Of a stretch of 64,000 nucleotides of DNA, positions 20,085 to 28,755 are shown piece by piece. Positions within the stretch are counted from its first letter, which is position 1. Each line of letters starts with the position of its first letter. Source of the DNA: Paenibacillus sp. IHBB 10380. Lineage in GTDB: Bacteria > Bacillota > Bacilli > Paenibacillales > Paenibacillaceae. The notes beneath the pieces were generated by a model. That model was not told the origin of the DNA and ran no database searches. It was given only the letters and a program-made list of their open reading frames with translations. A program made the translations under genes and the position numbers. The stretch is taken from assembly GCF_000949425.1 (NCBI RefSeq), contig NZ_CP010976.1:3968001-4032000 (forward strand). The letters are read 5' to 3'.

Positions 20085-20729
20085 TTAATAAGCTTTGGAC
20101 ATGCGCTTCTCAATGGCATTCAGTATGCTGGAGAACACCGTGCTCATCACCCAATACATCGCTGCAATTGCAATATAAAATGGCATATATACATAATACT
20201 GAGCCACAAGTAATTTCGCCGACTGAAGCAATTCTGTGACTGCAATAGTGGATACTAATGACGTCTCTTTGAGCATCCCAATAAATGTATTTCCCATAGG
20301 AGGAATCGCTACCCTTATTGCTTGAGGGTAAATAATTCGCCGCATCGTTTGCCAAGAAGTCATACCTGTAGCATAAGCCGCCTCAGTCTGGCCTTTAGGG
20401 ATAGACATAATGGCTCCCCGAAATGTTTCTGAGAGAAACGCTCCTATATTCACACTGAGAGTAACAAAGGCTGCCGTCAACGGACCTAATGTAATGCCGT
20501 AATCCACCAGACCATAGTAAACAATGAAAATTTGCACAAGGGTTGGGGTTCCTCGGATAATAGATACATAAATACGAGCCAGCCCACGCACCAGTCGATT
20601 TCCTTTCATTCTCGCCATGGCGGTAATAACACCAATAATAAATCCAAAGAAAATGGATACCAAGGTGATTAGCACTGTATAGTAAGCACCCATCATTAAA
20701 AAAGTGAAATTCTGATAGACGAGATCCAT
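20085..20729 (-). CDS. Polar amino acid ABC transporter permease
   Basis: 214-residue inner membrane permease of the HisMQ type with about five membrane segments. The cytoplasmic EAA loop that contacts the ATPase reads [16 protein letters not shown], and [12 protein letters not shown] follows. Only one permease gene is present, so the channel is probably a homodimer. It lies between the binding-protein gene (55 bases upstream) and the ATPase gene. Confidence 0.92.
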   Translation of the reverse strand: MDLVYQNFTFLMMGAYYTVLITLVSIFFGFIIGVITAMARMKGNRLVRGLARIYVSIIRGTPTLVQIFIVYYGLVDYGITLGPLTAAFVTLSVNIGAFLSETFRGAIMSIPKGQTEAAYATGMTSWQTMRRIIYPQAIRVAIPPMGNTFIGMLKETSLVSTIAVTELLQSAKLLVAQYYVYMPFYIAIAAMYWVMSTVFSSILNAIEKRMSKAY

Positions 20730-20784
20730 CTTATCTGATTCCTTTCTATAGACACCAAGCTAAACTAACTTCTAAACTCTGTGT

Positions 20785-21654
20785 TTATTTAGATGAGGGT
20801 TCTTCCCCAAACCACTTAACGAAAATTGTTTTGTAAGTACCGTCGGTCTTCATGTCCTTTAAAGCTTGATCCAGCGCATCCCGAAACTCCGGATTATTTT
20901 TACGAACAGCGATTCCTGCCGAATCCGCTTTGATCGCTTCTCCAACTGCCTTCACTTGAAATCCATTTTTATCAATAATAGGTTTAAGCGCATATAGATT
21001 ATTAATCGTTGCATCAATTCGACCTGCATTAAGATCCTGCAGTGAGGTATTTGCATCATCGTATGTTTTGATATTGAATTTCCCAACCTTAGGAAGGATT
21101 TCATTACGTAAATAGGTTTCATCATTCGTACCCAATCCTACGCCGATATTGTTACCTTTGAAATCCTCCAACTTCGTAATATCGTTATTGTTGCTTTTCA
21201 CAATAATCTTGACTTCATTTGTAATATAAGGTTCAGTGAAATCCATTTGCTTCTGACGGTCTTCAGTAATTGTCATTTGACTTATCACGGTATCGAATTT
21301 CTTCGCTTGCAGACCTGCAACCATACCTGAGAACTCTTGCGCTACAAACTCTGCCTTTACCCCTAAACGATTCGCGACCTCCTTGGCAATATCAACATCG
21401 AAACCATCCATTTCTTTATTCTCATTCAAAAAATTGTAAGGAGGATAAGTCCCCATCAATCCAACTTTCATGACTCCAGCATCTTTCACTTGCTGTAACA
21501 AATTACTGGAGGATTCTTGGGCATTATTATTTGTTCCCGGCTTATTAGTAGCGGTATTCGCCTTATCTCCACAAGCACTTACAATCACACTCATCACTAA
21601 TATTAATGCAAGTACAAAAACTCTAGGTTTTCTGTATTGTATATTCATTCTCAT
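20785..21654 (-). CDS. Amino acid ABC transporter substrate-binding lipoprotein
   Basis: 289-residue extracellular lipoprotein of solute-binding family 3. The signal peptide ends in the lipobox VSAC with the lipidated Cys at residue 28. The mature part starts with a Ser/Asn/Thr linker, then VMKVGLMGTYPPYNF and DGFDVDIAKEVANRLGVKAE, typical of cystine, glutamine or arginine binders. ATG at 21654 follows AAGGG by six bases; the longer upstream reading lacks a signal peptide. Substrate is unknown; cystine is my best guess because osmC is in the same operon. Confidence 0.9.
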   Translation of the reverse strand: MRMNIQYRKPRVFVLALILVMSVIVSACGDKANTATNKPGTNNNAQESSSNLLQQVKDAGVMKVGLMGTYPPYNFLNENKEMDGFDVDIAKEVANRLGVKAEFVAQEFSGMVAGLQAKKFDTVISQMTITEDRQKQMDFTEPYITNEVKIIVKSNNNDITKLEDFKGNNIGVGLGTNDETYLRNEILPKVGKFNIKTYDDANTSLQDLNAGRIDATINNLYALKPIIDKNGFQVKAVGEAIKADSAGIAVRKNNPEFRDALDQALKDMKTDGTYKTIFVKWFGEEPSSK

Positions 21655-21713
21655 ATCTTTCCCTTCTCTTTTAAGTTTGAAATCCTTACATTGGTATCCC
21701 CTAAACTCCTCAT

Positions 21714-22367
21714 TCACTTGCCTAAAAGCCCAAAAAATTCAAATTTAGCCGTCTCAGCTGCTAATTCTTCGATTGTCCTTGAGGAGAAATTTGAATCTGG
21801 TTCGGACGGTATGAATAACCATCGAGAGATAACACCTTCAACTAGGCTCATTAACATAGCGGCTCGTAACTCTGCATCAATCGTGGACGATAACATTTCA
21901 AGTTCAATCGCTCTTTGAATGTTACGTCTAAAGGCCCGTTCCATCGCCGCCTTAGTCTCGTGAATAGCACCACTAATCACGCCGTTGGCACCTGTTCCAC
22001 TAAGAAGTAATTCCATGAGGTAGCGATTATGATCGGCGAACAAGAATAGTCTGATGAATAAAGCTTCCGAAGCTTGTTCCATCTCCTTCACTGTTGCATA
22101 GCTTTGCCGATAACCTTGTCCAATAACCTCCAAAAGTTGCTCTTGTCCTTCTCGAATAATTTCTAATGCTATAGCTTCTTTACTTTTGAAATACCAATAG
22201 AAGGTTCCCTGAGCAACACCAGCCTCACTAACGATATCCGAAATTTTCGTGTGATGATAACCCTGTCTTGCAAATCGTTCTAAGGCAATCTGTAAAATCT
22301 GTTTTCTCCGATCAGATCCTTTGTTATGTTCTACTTCCTTACTGATTTCAGAAGCTTCATTATTCAT
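21714..22367 (-). CDS. TetR/AcrR-family regulator of the ABC transporter operon
   Basis: 217-residue repressor with an N-terminal helix-turn-helix (DRRKQILQIALERFARQGYH, then ISDIVSEAGVAQGTFYWYF). ATG follows AGGAGGACC. It is the first gene of a same-strand group with the binding protein, permease, ATPase and OsmC. A 16-bp palindrome directly upstream is the likely operator, so it probably represses its own operon. The ligand domain gives no clue to the inducer. Confidence 0.87.
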   Translation of the reverse strand: MNNEASEISKEVEHNKGSDRRKQILQIALERFARQGYHHTKISDIVSEAGVAQGTFYWYFKSKEAIALEIIREGQEQLLEVIGQGYRQSYATVKEMEQASEALFIRLFLFADHNRYLMELLLSGTGANGVISGAIHETKAAMERAFRRNIQRAIELEMLSSTIDAELRAAMLMSLVEGVISRWLFIPSEPDSNFSSRTIEELAAETAKFEFFGLLGK

Positions 22368-22380
22368 TCTCGGTCCTCCT

Positions 22381-22396
22381 GATTGACTAGTCAGTC
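22381..22396. promoter_or_regulatory. Palindromic TetR operator
   Basis: GATTGACTAGTCAGTC contains the perfect palindrome TGACTAGTCA, with the outer bases also matching apart from one pair. It is 14 bases upstream of the TetR start codon, the usual place for autoregulation. Confidence 0.65.
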
Positions 22397-22527
22397 GATA
22401 AAATAAATCCTATAGGATAACTATGATATTGTCAAGGGAATTCGAAGCCTATGCGATTTCCTTTACATTCTGGTATGATTTTCAGAGAAGGATGAAATAT
22501 TAGATTCATTATTTAGGAGGATAAAAG

Positions 22528-23499
22528 ATGAAACAAATAGTTAGTCTGCACAACTTATCTCCCGAACAATTAAAACAGATTAAGGATGTTGCTCCAGAAT
22601 ATAACGTAACCATTAGCAAAAGGTCTGAACTAGATTCTAAACGGTTACAAGAAGCAGAGATTCTCATTGGATGGTCCAAGGGAATAGAGGAACATGTTCT
22701 TGCTGAGGATAGCAAGCTACAATGGATTCAGACTTGGTCTGCGGGTGTAGATAAGCTACCGCTGGATCAACTAGCGACAAGAAATATATTGTTAACCAAT
22801 TCCAGTGGTGTACATGCTATCCCTATATCGGAAAGTATTTTTGCCATGATCCTTGCCTTCTCTCGAGGTGTGCAACGGGCCATCCTGAACCAACATGAAC
22901 AGAAATGGGACCCTAAAGTCGGATGGAATGGATCTAGTACACTCTCGGAGCTTAACGGCAAAACAGCTGTGATTGTAGGCGTTGGCGAAATTGGTAGTGA
23001 AACAGCTCGACTTGCCAAGGCTTTTGGCATGAAGGTGATCGGCGTTAGACGTTCTGGTAAAGATGCTCCACATGTGGATCACATGTACACCATGGGAGGG
23101 CTACACGAGGCACTTAGTCAAGGAGACTATATTATCAACATCCTTCCACTAACGGATGAGACTTATCACATGTTCGATACAGCAGCTTTTGCTGCTTTCA
23201 AACGAGAATCTTGCTTCATTAATGCAGGACGCGGACCAACCGTTCATACTGCCGCTCTAGTGGATGCACTGAGAGAAGGCATTATCCGCTCAGCTGGACT
23301 TGATGTATTTGAAGAGGAACCCTTACCGCAAGACCATCCCCTCTGGACGATGGAACAGGTGTTAATTACGCCTCATATTGCAGGCAGCACTGAGCATTAT
23401 GATGAGCGTGTTGTGGATATTTTTGTGGACAATTTGAAAGCTTATATAGAAGGAAAAAGATTGCCACGTAATCTAGTCGACTACGATTTGAAATATTAA
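22528..23499 (+). CDS. D-isomer-specific 2-hydroxyacid dehydrogenase
   Basis: 323-residue NAD(P)-dependent oxidoreductase. The Rossmann motif is GVGEIGSETARLAKAFGMKV. Catalytic residues are in place: Arg in INAGRGPTVHT, Glu in GLDVFEEEPLP and His in TPHIAGSTEHY. The substrate 2-hydroxyacid is not clear; the sequence is closest in style to the GyaR/phosphoglycerate dehydrogenase-like group. AGGAGG precedes the ATG, and an extended -10 (TGGTATGAT) is visible near 22471. It is monocistronic and convergent with the aminotransferase gene. Confidence 0.88.
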   Translation: MKQIVSLHNLSPEQLKQIKDVAPEYNVTISKRSELDSKRLQEAEILIGWSKGIEEHVLAEDSKLQWIQTWSAGVDKLPLDQLATRNILLTNSSGVHAIPISESIFAMILAFSRGVQRAILNQHEQKWDPKVGWNGSSTLSELNGKTAVIVGVGEIGSETARLAKAFGMKVIGVRRSGKDAPHVDHMYTMGGLHEALSQGDYIINILPLTDETYHMFDTAAFAAFKRESCFINAGRGPTVHTAALVDALREGIIRSAGLDVFEEEPLPQDHPLWTMEQVLITPHIAGSTEHYDERVVDIFVDNLKAYIEGKRLPRNLVDYDLKY

Positions 23500-23624
23500 G
23501 GCCTGAAATATTGATGGGGCTCTAAATTAGTACGGGGAATGGAAGTCACTGTAAGTATGGTTGGTCGCACTTCTATTTTGCCAAAGAGAGGTTTCTTTTT
23601 GCTATATTTGACGATTCTAGACAG

Positions 23625-23651
23625 GGTTCCCGCTGAAACTAGCGGAGAACC
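23625..23651. other. Inverted repeat in the 23500-23739 gap
   Basis: GGTTC and GAACC, together with CGCT and AGCG, form a bulged stem with a six-base loop. The 240-base gap between the dehydrogenase and aminotransferase genes shows no convincing gene. Confidence 0.4.
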
Positions 23652-23689
23652 TCTCAGAACACCTACTTCAGTATTGCTCAAAAGACAGA

Positions 23690-23730
23690 GGTGTCCCAAG
23701 CAGCCATTTGCATGGCTTTTGGGACACCCC
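23690..23730. terminator. Terminator between convergent genes
   Basis: GGTGTCCCA pairs with TGGGACACC, with an inner GCCAT/ATGGC stem. It lies between the convergent dehydrogenase and aminotransferase genes, ten bases beyond the aminotransferase stop. Confidence 0.7.
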
Positions 23731-23739
23731 CTAATAGAA

Positions 23740-24903
23740 TTACAACTTCACCTTCATAAAACCTTCGATTCTCTCCAGCGCTTCCGTTAATTTTTGTAGG
23801 GAAGCTGCATAGGAGCAGCGAATATATCCCTCTCCACCTGCTCCAAAAACATGACCCGGAACTGCCGCAACACCTACCTCTCGATGCAACTGCAAAGCGA
23901 AATCTTCTGATGTCAGTCCAGTATGAGCGATCGAAGGAAAGGCATAAAATGCTCCCGCCGGTTCATGGCAAGGCAATCCAATCGCTCGAAATCCACTAAC
24001 CAGCAGCTTTCTCCGCTCATCGAAGCATTGTTTCATGTCTTCCTTATGCTGCATTCCGTTCCGCAGTGATTCAATGGCAGCAATTTGACCGAGCACTGGG
24101 GCACACATCGCAGTGTATTGATGAATTTTCAGCATCGCCGCAATTAATTCCCGATCACCACAGGCATAACCTACTCTCCAGCCGGTCATTGCAAATGCTT
24201 TGGAGAAGCCGCTAATGACAATTGTTCGTTCTATCATCCCAGGAAGAGAGGCAATACTAACATGGTGGCTGTTATACGTGAGCTCTGCATAGATTTCATC
24301 TGAAATAACAAGTAAATTATTCTCTTTTACAATTTGTGCAATAGGCAACCAATCTTCATATGACATTACTGCTCCTGTAGGATTAGTTGGAAAATTTACC
24401 ATAAGAAGCTTGGAACGCGGCGTGATCACCTTCCGCAATGCTTCCGCAGTAAGCTTAAAACCCTGCTCGGCTGAAGATTCAACCTCTACCGTGACTCCCC
24501 CGTTCAAATGGGTAATCGGTGAATAAGCAATATAGCTCGGAGAAGGTACGATAATCTCATCCCCGGGTGTAATGAAGGCTCTCAGAGCCAAATCCACGGC
24601 TTCGCTACTTCCCACCGTAACTATGACCTCGCTAGTTGGCTCGTAGCGGAGGTTGAAGCTTGTGTGCAGATAAGCGGCAATCTCCTCTCTAAGCTCCAGT
24701 AAACCGGAATTCGGTGTATACATCGTTTCCCCTTTGTTCAAGGCACGAATACAGGCAGCTCTTACATGCTCCGGTGTAACGAAATCAGGCTCGCCTACGC
24801 CAAGCGAAATAATATCCTCATTCCCTGCACTTAGGTCAAAAAAAGCCCGAATCCCCGAAGGCGCAATCTCCCGCACACGCGGAGCAATCCACTCATTTTG
24901 CAT
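23740..24903 (-). CDS. PLP aminotransferase class I/II (PatA/AspC-like)
   Basis: 387-residue fold-type I aminotransferase. The PLP lysine lies in SGFSKAFAMTGWRVGY; LGVGEPDF and VNFPTNPTGAVMS are substrate and cofactor motifs, and GEGYIRCSYA carries the carboxylate-binding Arg. The protein is close in style to PatA (N-acetyl-diaminopimelate aminotransferase). It overlaps the 3' end of the D-Ala-D-Ala ligase gene by 11 bases, so the two are translationally coupled and probably act in one pathway, such as cell-wall amino acid supply. Confidence 0.9.
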   Translation of the reverse strand: MQNEWIAPRVREIAPSGIRAFFDLSAGNEDIISLGVGEPDFVTPEHVRAACIRALNKGETMYTPNSGLLELREEIAAYLHTSFNLRYEPTSEVIVTVGSSEAVDLALRAFITPGDEIIVPSPSYIAYSPITHLNGGVTVEVESSAEQGFKLTAEALRKVITPRSKLLMVNFPTNPTGAVMSYEDWLPIAQIVKENNLLVISDEIYAELTYNSHHVSIASLPGMIERTIVISGFSKAFAMTGWRVGYACGDRELIAAMLKIHQYTAMCAPVLGQIAAIESLRNGMQHKEDMKQCFDERRKLLVSGFRAIGLPCHEPAGAFYAFPSIAHTGLTSEDFALQLHREVGVAAVPGHVFGAGGEGYIRCSYAASLQKLTEALERIEGFMKVKL

Positions 24904-25828
24904 GGCTGCACACCTCTTCTCTTGAACTCTTTTCCTTAAGGGAAAGGGAGATGATCTCGTCCAGCAGTCCGCTGAATGTGTACCCTGCCGCTTGCGCGCT
25001 TTTGGGTAAAAGACTGGCCTTCGTCATGCCCGGTAGCGTGTTCACCTCCAGCACATATGGAATACCATCCTTAAGTAGCATATCTACCCGTGCGTATACA
25101 CTACATTTTAGTGCTTTGTAGCAGCTCAAGGCAGCTTCGCGTACCCGCTCATGCACCTCTGTAGGTAGTTCAATTATCCGTTCTTCTGCTCCTCCGTCCT
25201 CATACTTAGCACTATAATCGAACCACTCAGTATGCGCTGAAGTAATCCCTAGAATGGGTAACAGCTCTCCGTTCAGAATGGAGCAGGTGATTTCCTGACC
25301 TTGAATGTAGCTCTCGATCAAAATCGACTGATCACAGGCAAAAGCTTTCTGCACTGCGCTTAGCAGCTCCTTAGGACCGCTCACCTTTTCCATTCCGATA
25401 CTCGAACCGCCTGAACACGGCTTAACCATAACGGGATAACCAAGTCGTTCTACTGCATCTACCGAATAATCCTTCATGCTGTCCCAACACAGCCAATCTG
25501 CCGTATTCACGCCTTCGTAGCGCATAAGCTTTTTGGAAAGATCTTTGTCCATGCAAATGCTACTAGACAAAACCCGGCTTCCCGTATATGGGATTCCCAT
25601 CGTCTCCAGCGTCCCTTGAACAGTGCCATCCTCTCCATAAGCTCCATGAAGTGCAAGCAGCGCGATATCGATGCCTTTTGCCTGTTCAATGAGCTCCTCA
25701 CGTTTCGTGATCACAATTGGAGTAATTTCATATTTATTTGGATCGAGATTCTTCAATATCTCTTTCCCACTATTCATTGACACCTCATATTCTGAAGATA
25801 CCCCGCCCATAATTACGCCTACCTTCAT
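24893..25828 (-). CDS. ddl: D-alanine--D-alanine ligase
   Basis: 311-residue ATP-grasp ligase that joins two D-alanines for peptidoglycan precursors. Motifs: GGVSSEYEVSMNSG (substrate Glu and Ser), ALHGAYGEDGTVQG, KPCSGGSSIGMEK and EVNTLPGMT (metal ligands). ATG at 25828 follows AGGTG by six bases; GTG at 25837 is an alternative. It lies 13 bases after the MocR gene and overlaps the aminotransferase gene. Specificity for D-Ala rather than D-Lac or D-Ser is assumed from family resemblance only. Confidence 0.9.
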   Translation of the reverse strand: MKVGVIMGGVSSEYEVSMNSGKEILKNLDPNKYEITPIVITKREELIEQAKGIDIALLALHGAYGEDGTVQGTLETMGIPYTGSRVLSSSICMDKDLSKKLMRYEGVNTADWLCWDSMKDYSVDAVERLGYPVMVKPCSGGSSIGMEKVSGPKELLSAVQKAFACDQSILIESYIQGQEITCSILNGELLPILGITSAHTEWFDYSAKYEDGGAEERIIELPTEVHERVREAALSCYKALKCSVYARVDMLLKDGIPYVLEVNTLPGMTKASLLPKSAQAAGYTFSGLLDEIISLSLKEKSSREEVCSHAK

Positions 25829-25841
25829 CTTAAGCACCTCT

Positions 25842-27293
25842 TCATCCCATTAGTTGCCGTGCAGTCCTACCAATAATTTCAATTCCCTTGCGGATATCCT
25901 CATCCGTCACTCTGGAGAAACCGATCCGTATCGTATTTTGACCCTTGCCGTCCGTGAAGAATATATCCCCCGCGGTAAAAATAACCCCCTGCTCATGACA
26001 TGCCGCCAGCAGCGCTCTTGTATTAAAACCCTCTTCGAAAGTTACAAAAAGATGCAAACCACCATCACCGGTGAGTGCCCTATATGGAATGAATTCCTTA
26101 CAGCATTGCAGGGTTAATTCGTATTTCCGTTTATATTCGGCTCTAGCTTTTTTCAAATACTTCTCTAAATTTCCACCCAGTAAATACTGATACAAAATGG
26201 ATTGATCCAGCGTCGAGGTATGAATCGTACGTGCGCGCTTGACGCTTTCGAGGTAATAAATCAACTCCTGATCTGCCAGCACCCAGCCTACACGCAGTCC
26301 AGGAAACAGAACTTTTGAGAAACTGCCGAGATAAATGACACTATTGCCACCACCCGCCGCTGCGATGAGTGGAGCTACATGAGAACCCGAATATCGTAAT
26401 TCCTCGTTAAAACCATCCTCGATCACCGGTATCTCATACTGGGTCATCAGCTTCATGAGCCTCTGTCTTTTCTCAGGAGACATTACAATGCCAGTCGGAT
26501 TATGGTAAGAAGGGACAAAGTATGCACAATCAAAGGATTTTTGCTGCAGTGCCTTCTCCAGCTGGCCCAGATCAATCCCATCTCGCTCCATAGGAATTCC
26601 GGTGATCTCATAACTGAGCAGCTTCAGATTCTTGATCGCCGTATGGTGCGTCGGATTCTCACAAATTACCGAACCATTCTTTTTGCTCAGGGCTGACAAA
26701 ACAATATCAAAACCTTCTGTAAAGCCATTGGTGATCAAGATATCCTTGCCCTTCATTTCAACGCCCTTGTGCTCCATATATTGCTTCAAATAGTCTATTA
26801 AAGGCTTATACCCTTTGGCATAGCCGTAATTTAGCAGAACGTTGCCTTCTACCGACATACGGTCCATAAAGGCCCGCTTCACATTATCCAGATCAAACAG
26901 ACTCTCATCGGGTGCAATGCTCGTGAAGGAGATTGTTCCCTTCTCCGCTCGTATCCCGCGTTTCATGATATCCAGTTCCTCAGCCAGCCGCGCATGATCG
27001 TTTATACGCGTCTTCCAATCCATCGTCCAGGAAGTAATCGTCTCGCTACCGGGAGGCGTGGGTGCGACATAACTTCCCTGCCCCTGCACCGCATAAGCAA
27101 AGCCATCATCCTCAAGACCTGCATAAGCAGAAATTACGGAATTTCGGCTAACCTTAAGCAGCGTGCTAAGCTCACGTGTGGAGGGTAGCTTCTGATTGCC
27201 TTGCAGGCCACCTTTAACAATTAAGTGCTTCATGTAATCCTTAATCTGTATATATACCGGCCGTCCGGCTATGAGCTTAAAATCCTTAAACAT
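25842..27293 (-). CDS. MocR/PdxR-family GntR-aminotransferase regulator (DdlR-like)
   Basis: 483-residue fusion of an N-terminal GntR winged helix (about 10-75, KLPSTRELSTLLKVSRNSV) and a PLP-binding aminotransferase-like domain. The PLP lysine is in GSFSKVLFPGLRVGW, and TNGFTEGFDIVLSAL and FVPSYHNPTG are cofactor-site motifs. MocR proteins sense PLP or an amino acid-PLP adduct. In Brevibacillus a MocR protein called DdlR activates ddl; the ddl gene here directly follows in the same operon. GGAGG precedes the ATG by ten bases. Confidence 0.88.
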   Translation of the reverse strand: MFKDFKLIAGRPVYIQIKDYMKHLIVKGGLQGNQKLPSTRELSTLLKVSRNSVISAYAGLEDDGFAYAVQGQGSYVAPTPPGSETITSWTMDWKTRINDHARLAEELDIMKRGIRAEKGTISFTSIAPDESLFDLDNVKRAFMDRMSVEGNVLLNYGYAKGYKPLIDYLKQYMEHKGVEMKGKDILITNGFTEGFDIVLSALSKKNGSVICENPTHHTAIKNLKLLSYEITGIPMERDGIDLGQLEKALQQKSFDCAYFVPSYHNPTGIVMSPEKRQRLMKLMTQYEIPVIEDGFNEELRYSGSHVAPLIAAAGGGNSVIYLGSFSKVLFPGLRVGWVLADQELIYYLESVKRARTIHTSTLDQSILYQYLLGGNLEKYLKKARAEYKRKYELTLQCCKEFIPYRALTGDGGLHLFVTFEEGFNTRALLAACHEQGVIFTAGDIFFTDGKGQNTIRIGFSRVTDEDIRKGIEIIGRTARQLMG

Positions 27294-27336
27294 CTCTCAA
27301 TCGCCTCCATAGCTATCATGTCACAATCCATCAGGT

Positions 27337-27383
27337 AAAAAAAGAACCACAACCTAGGGATTTTACTCCGGCTGTGGTTCTTT
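27337..27383 (-). terminator. Terminator-like hairpin in front of the MocR operon
   Basis: AAAGAACCACA pairs with TGTGGTTCTTT, and on the minus strand the stem runs into seven T. It lies between the presumed promoter region and the MocR start, only about 45 bases upstream of the ATG. No minus-strand gene is visible to its right, so it may be an attenuator rather than the end of another gene. Confidence 0.65.
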
Positions 27384-27517
27384 GATCGGAAAGTTCTTAC
27401 AAATTCGGCTAAAAACTTGGCCGCTCGTTCAATAAAAATTCTCAGTATAAATGTTACTTTAACCATCTATTCACAATCTTAGACTATTCGATTTTAACAT
27501 AGCGGGGTCTTCTGCGA

Positions 27518-27721
27518 ATGGGAAATGATTTTGCGAGAATGCCGGTAGAAGAAGCAATTCTTCCTATCATCGAATTGTTAGAAAATCCGCCTAAACCTTC
27601 TTTATCTGCTTATAAACAGCGAAAAGAAGTAAGTCTTGCGATGAAAACTTTTGATAAAGAAAATGCTCAAAGGCTTTATAACAAAACGGTTCAATTGATG
27701 AAAGGAGCTAAGGAAAAATGA
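27518..27721 (+). pseudogene. C-terminal remnant of a short-chain dehydrogenase
   Basis: 67 codons reading MGNDFARMPVEEAILPIIEL and ending near QRLYNKTVQLMKGAKEK. This resembles the C-terminal tail of classical SDR oxidoreductases; no Rossmann motif or catalytic core precedes it, and an in-frame stop lies six codons upstream. The last codons overlap the start of the next SDR gene (ATGA). It is most likely the leftover 3' end of a deleted SDR gene, though a translated small protein cannot be excluded. Confidence 0.5.
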
Positions 27722-28398
27722 AAACTATTGCAATAATTGGTGCGGGACCTGGATTAGGATTATCTCTTGCGAAAAAATTCGGGGAACAAGGCTTTAAGGT
27801 AGCTGCCATTGCACGCAACCCTGAGAAATTAGCCATTATCGTAAATGAACTAAACAAGCTAAATATTGAAGCAAAGTCTTATATCGCGGATCTCACGGAT
27901 TTGGCCGCTCTAAAAGAAGCAATACAATCTGCTAAACAAGATTTTGGTCGTATTGTTGTATTGGAATTTAGCCCTTATGCAGGACCGGATAAATTCAGAC
28001 ATGTGTTAGAGACAACCCCTGCAGACGTCTTAGAACAAGTAAATGGCCATTTACTGCCTGCCATTCTATCCGTAAACGAAGTATTGCCAGACATGATCAA
28101 TAATGGTTCGGGGGCGATTCTATTTACAACAGGCTTATCTGCCATGGCCCCTCTTCCTATTATTGGGAATATCGGAATCGTCATGTCGGGTCTTCGCAAC
28201 TATGCGACAAACCTGCACAATGAATTAAAAGAAAAAGGTATATTTGTTGGACATTTATCAATTGGAACCTTCATACAGCCGGGTACAGCAGGTGATCCTG
28301 ATTCCATTGCAGAAGTTTGGTATAACTTATACGAAAGAAAGAATCGCTTTGAAGAAACGTTCCCTCAAGGGATTGATCCAACTAAACTGTCAAATTAA
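27718..28398 (+). CDS. SDR-family oxidoreductase lacking the YxxxK motif
   Basis: 226-residue Rossmann protein. The nucleotide-binding turn is IGAGPGLGLSLAKKFGEQGF and a Ser-containing strand is ILFTTGLSAMAP. Where classical SDRs have Tyr-x-x-x-Lys the sequence reads PIIGNIGIVMSGLRNY, with neither Tyr nor Lys. The protein may therefore be an atypical or non-catalytic SDR. It is coupled to the SDR remnant just upstream and followed by a hairpin terminator. Partner and substrate are unknown. Confidence 0.75.
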   Translation: MKTIAIIGAGPGLGLSLAKKFGEQGFKVAAIARNPEKLAIIVNELNKLNIEAKSYIADLTDLAALKEAIQSAKQDFGRIVVLEFSPYAGPDKFRHVLETTPADVLEQVNGHLLPAILSVNEVLPDMINNGSGAILFTTGLSAMAPLPIIGNIGIVMSGLRNYATNLHNELKEKGIFVGHLSIGTFIQPGTAGDPDSIAEVWYNLYERKNRFEETFPQGIDPTKLSN

Positions 28399-28405
28399 TT
28401 ATAAG

Positions 28406-28445
28406 GCGATAAGAGGGTCATTAAATGGCTATCTTATCGCTTTTA
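28406..28445 (+). terminator. Terminator of the SDR gene
   Basis: GCGATAAGA pairs with TCTTATCGC across a 17-base loop and is followed by TTTTAT. Confidence 0.7.
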
Positions 28446-28607
28446 TATAGCTAACAGTAAGGTATCACGAACAACGTTTTGTTCTATAATTACCGCAATT
28501 TCGTCGCTACCGTATTGTTTGGCAACTTCTATCATTTTTGAAGTGGATTGAATATGAATTTCGTACTTATTTCGATTTTCATCATCATTTATAACATGTT
28601 CTGCTCT
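28443..28607 (-). pseudogene. Decayed reading frame of unknown origin
   Basis: An open stretch of 54 codons without a start codon or ribosome site, ending in TAA (complement of 28443-28445). It reads, in part, KMIEVAKQYGSDEIAVIIEQ. I do not recognise it. Together with the neighbouring fragment it suggests that one or more genes were lost from this 357-base gap. Confidence 0.25.
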
Positions 28608-28614
28608 TCACACC

Positions 28615-28713
28615 CTATTCACATAACCATACATTACGAATAAAGTTCCCCTTATATACGGTATAACGATCCACGTTGTCAAACCCTGCCTCTTCGATCA
28701 AATCCTCTATATA
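28615..28713 (-). pseudogene. Remnant resembling the C-terminus of a class I methyltransferase
   Basis: A 32-codon fragment between two stop codons. It reads DLIEEAGFDNVDRYTVYKGN and then FIRNVWLCE, in the style of the C-terminal strand-turn-strand of SAM-dependent methyltransferases (an EAGF turn followed by a beta hairpin). There is no start codon. It lies just beyond the dGTPase stop. Confidence 0.35.
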
Positions 28714-28755
28714 TTACGTTGATCATATTTGCCATCCAAATACCTTTCCTCAACG

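Noticed and set aside
23496..23699. 67-residue minus-strand ORF after the dehydrogenase gene
   Set aside because: No ribosome site, and it spans inverted repeats. A transposase remnant was considered, but I recognise no family.
27269..27466. 65-residue minus-strand ORF overlapping the MocR start
   Set aside because: It runs through the terminator-like hairpin, has no ribosome site and overlaps the MocR gene in another frame.
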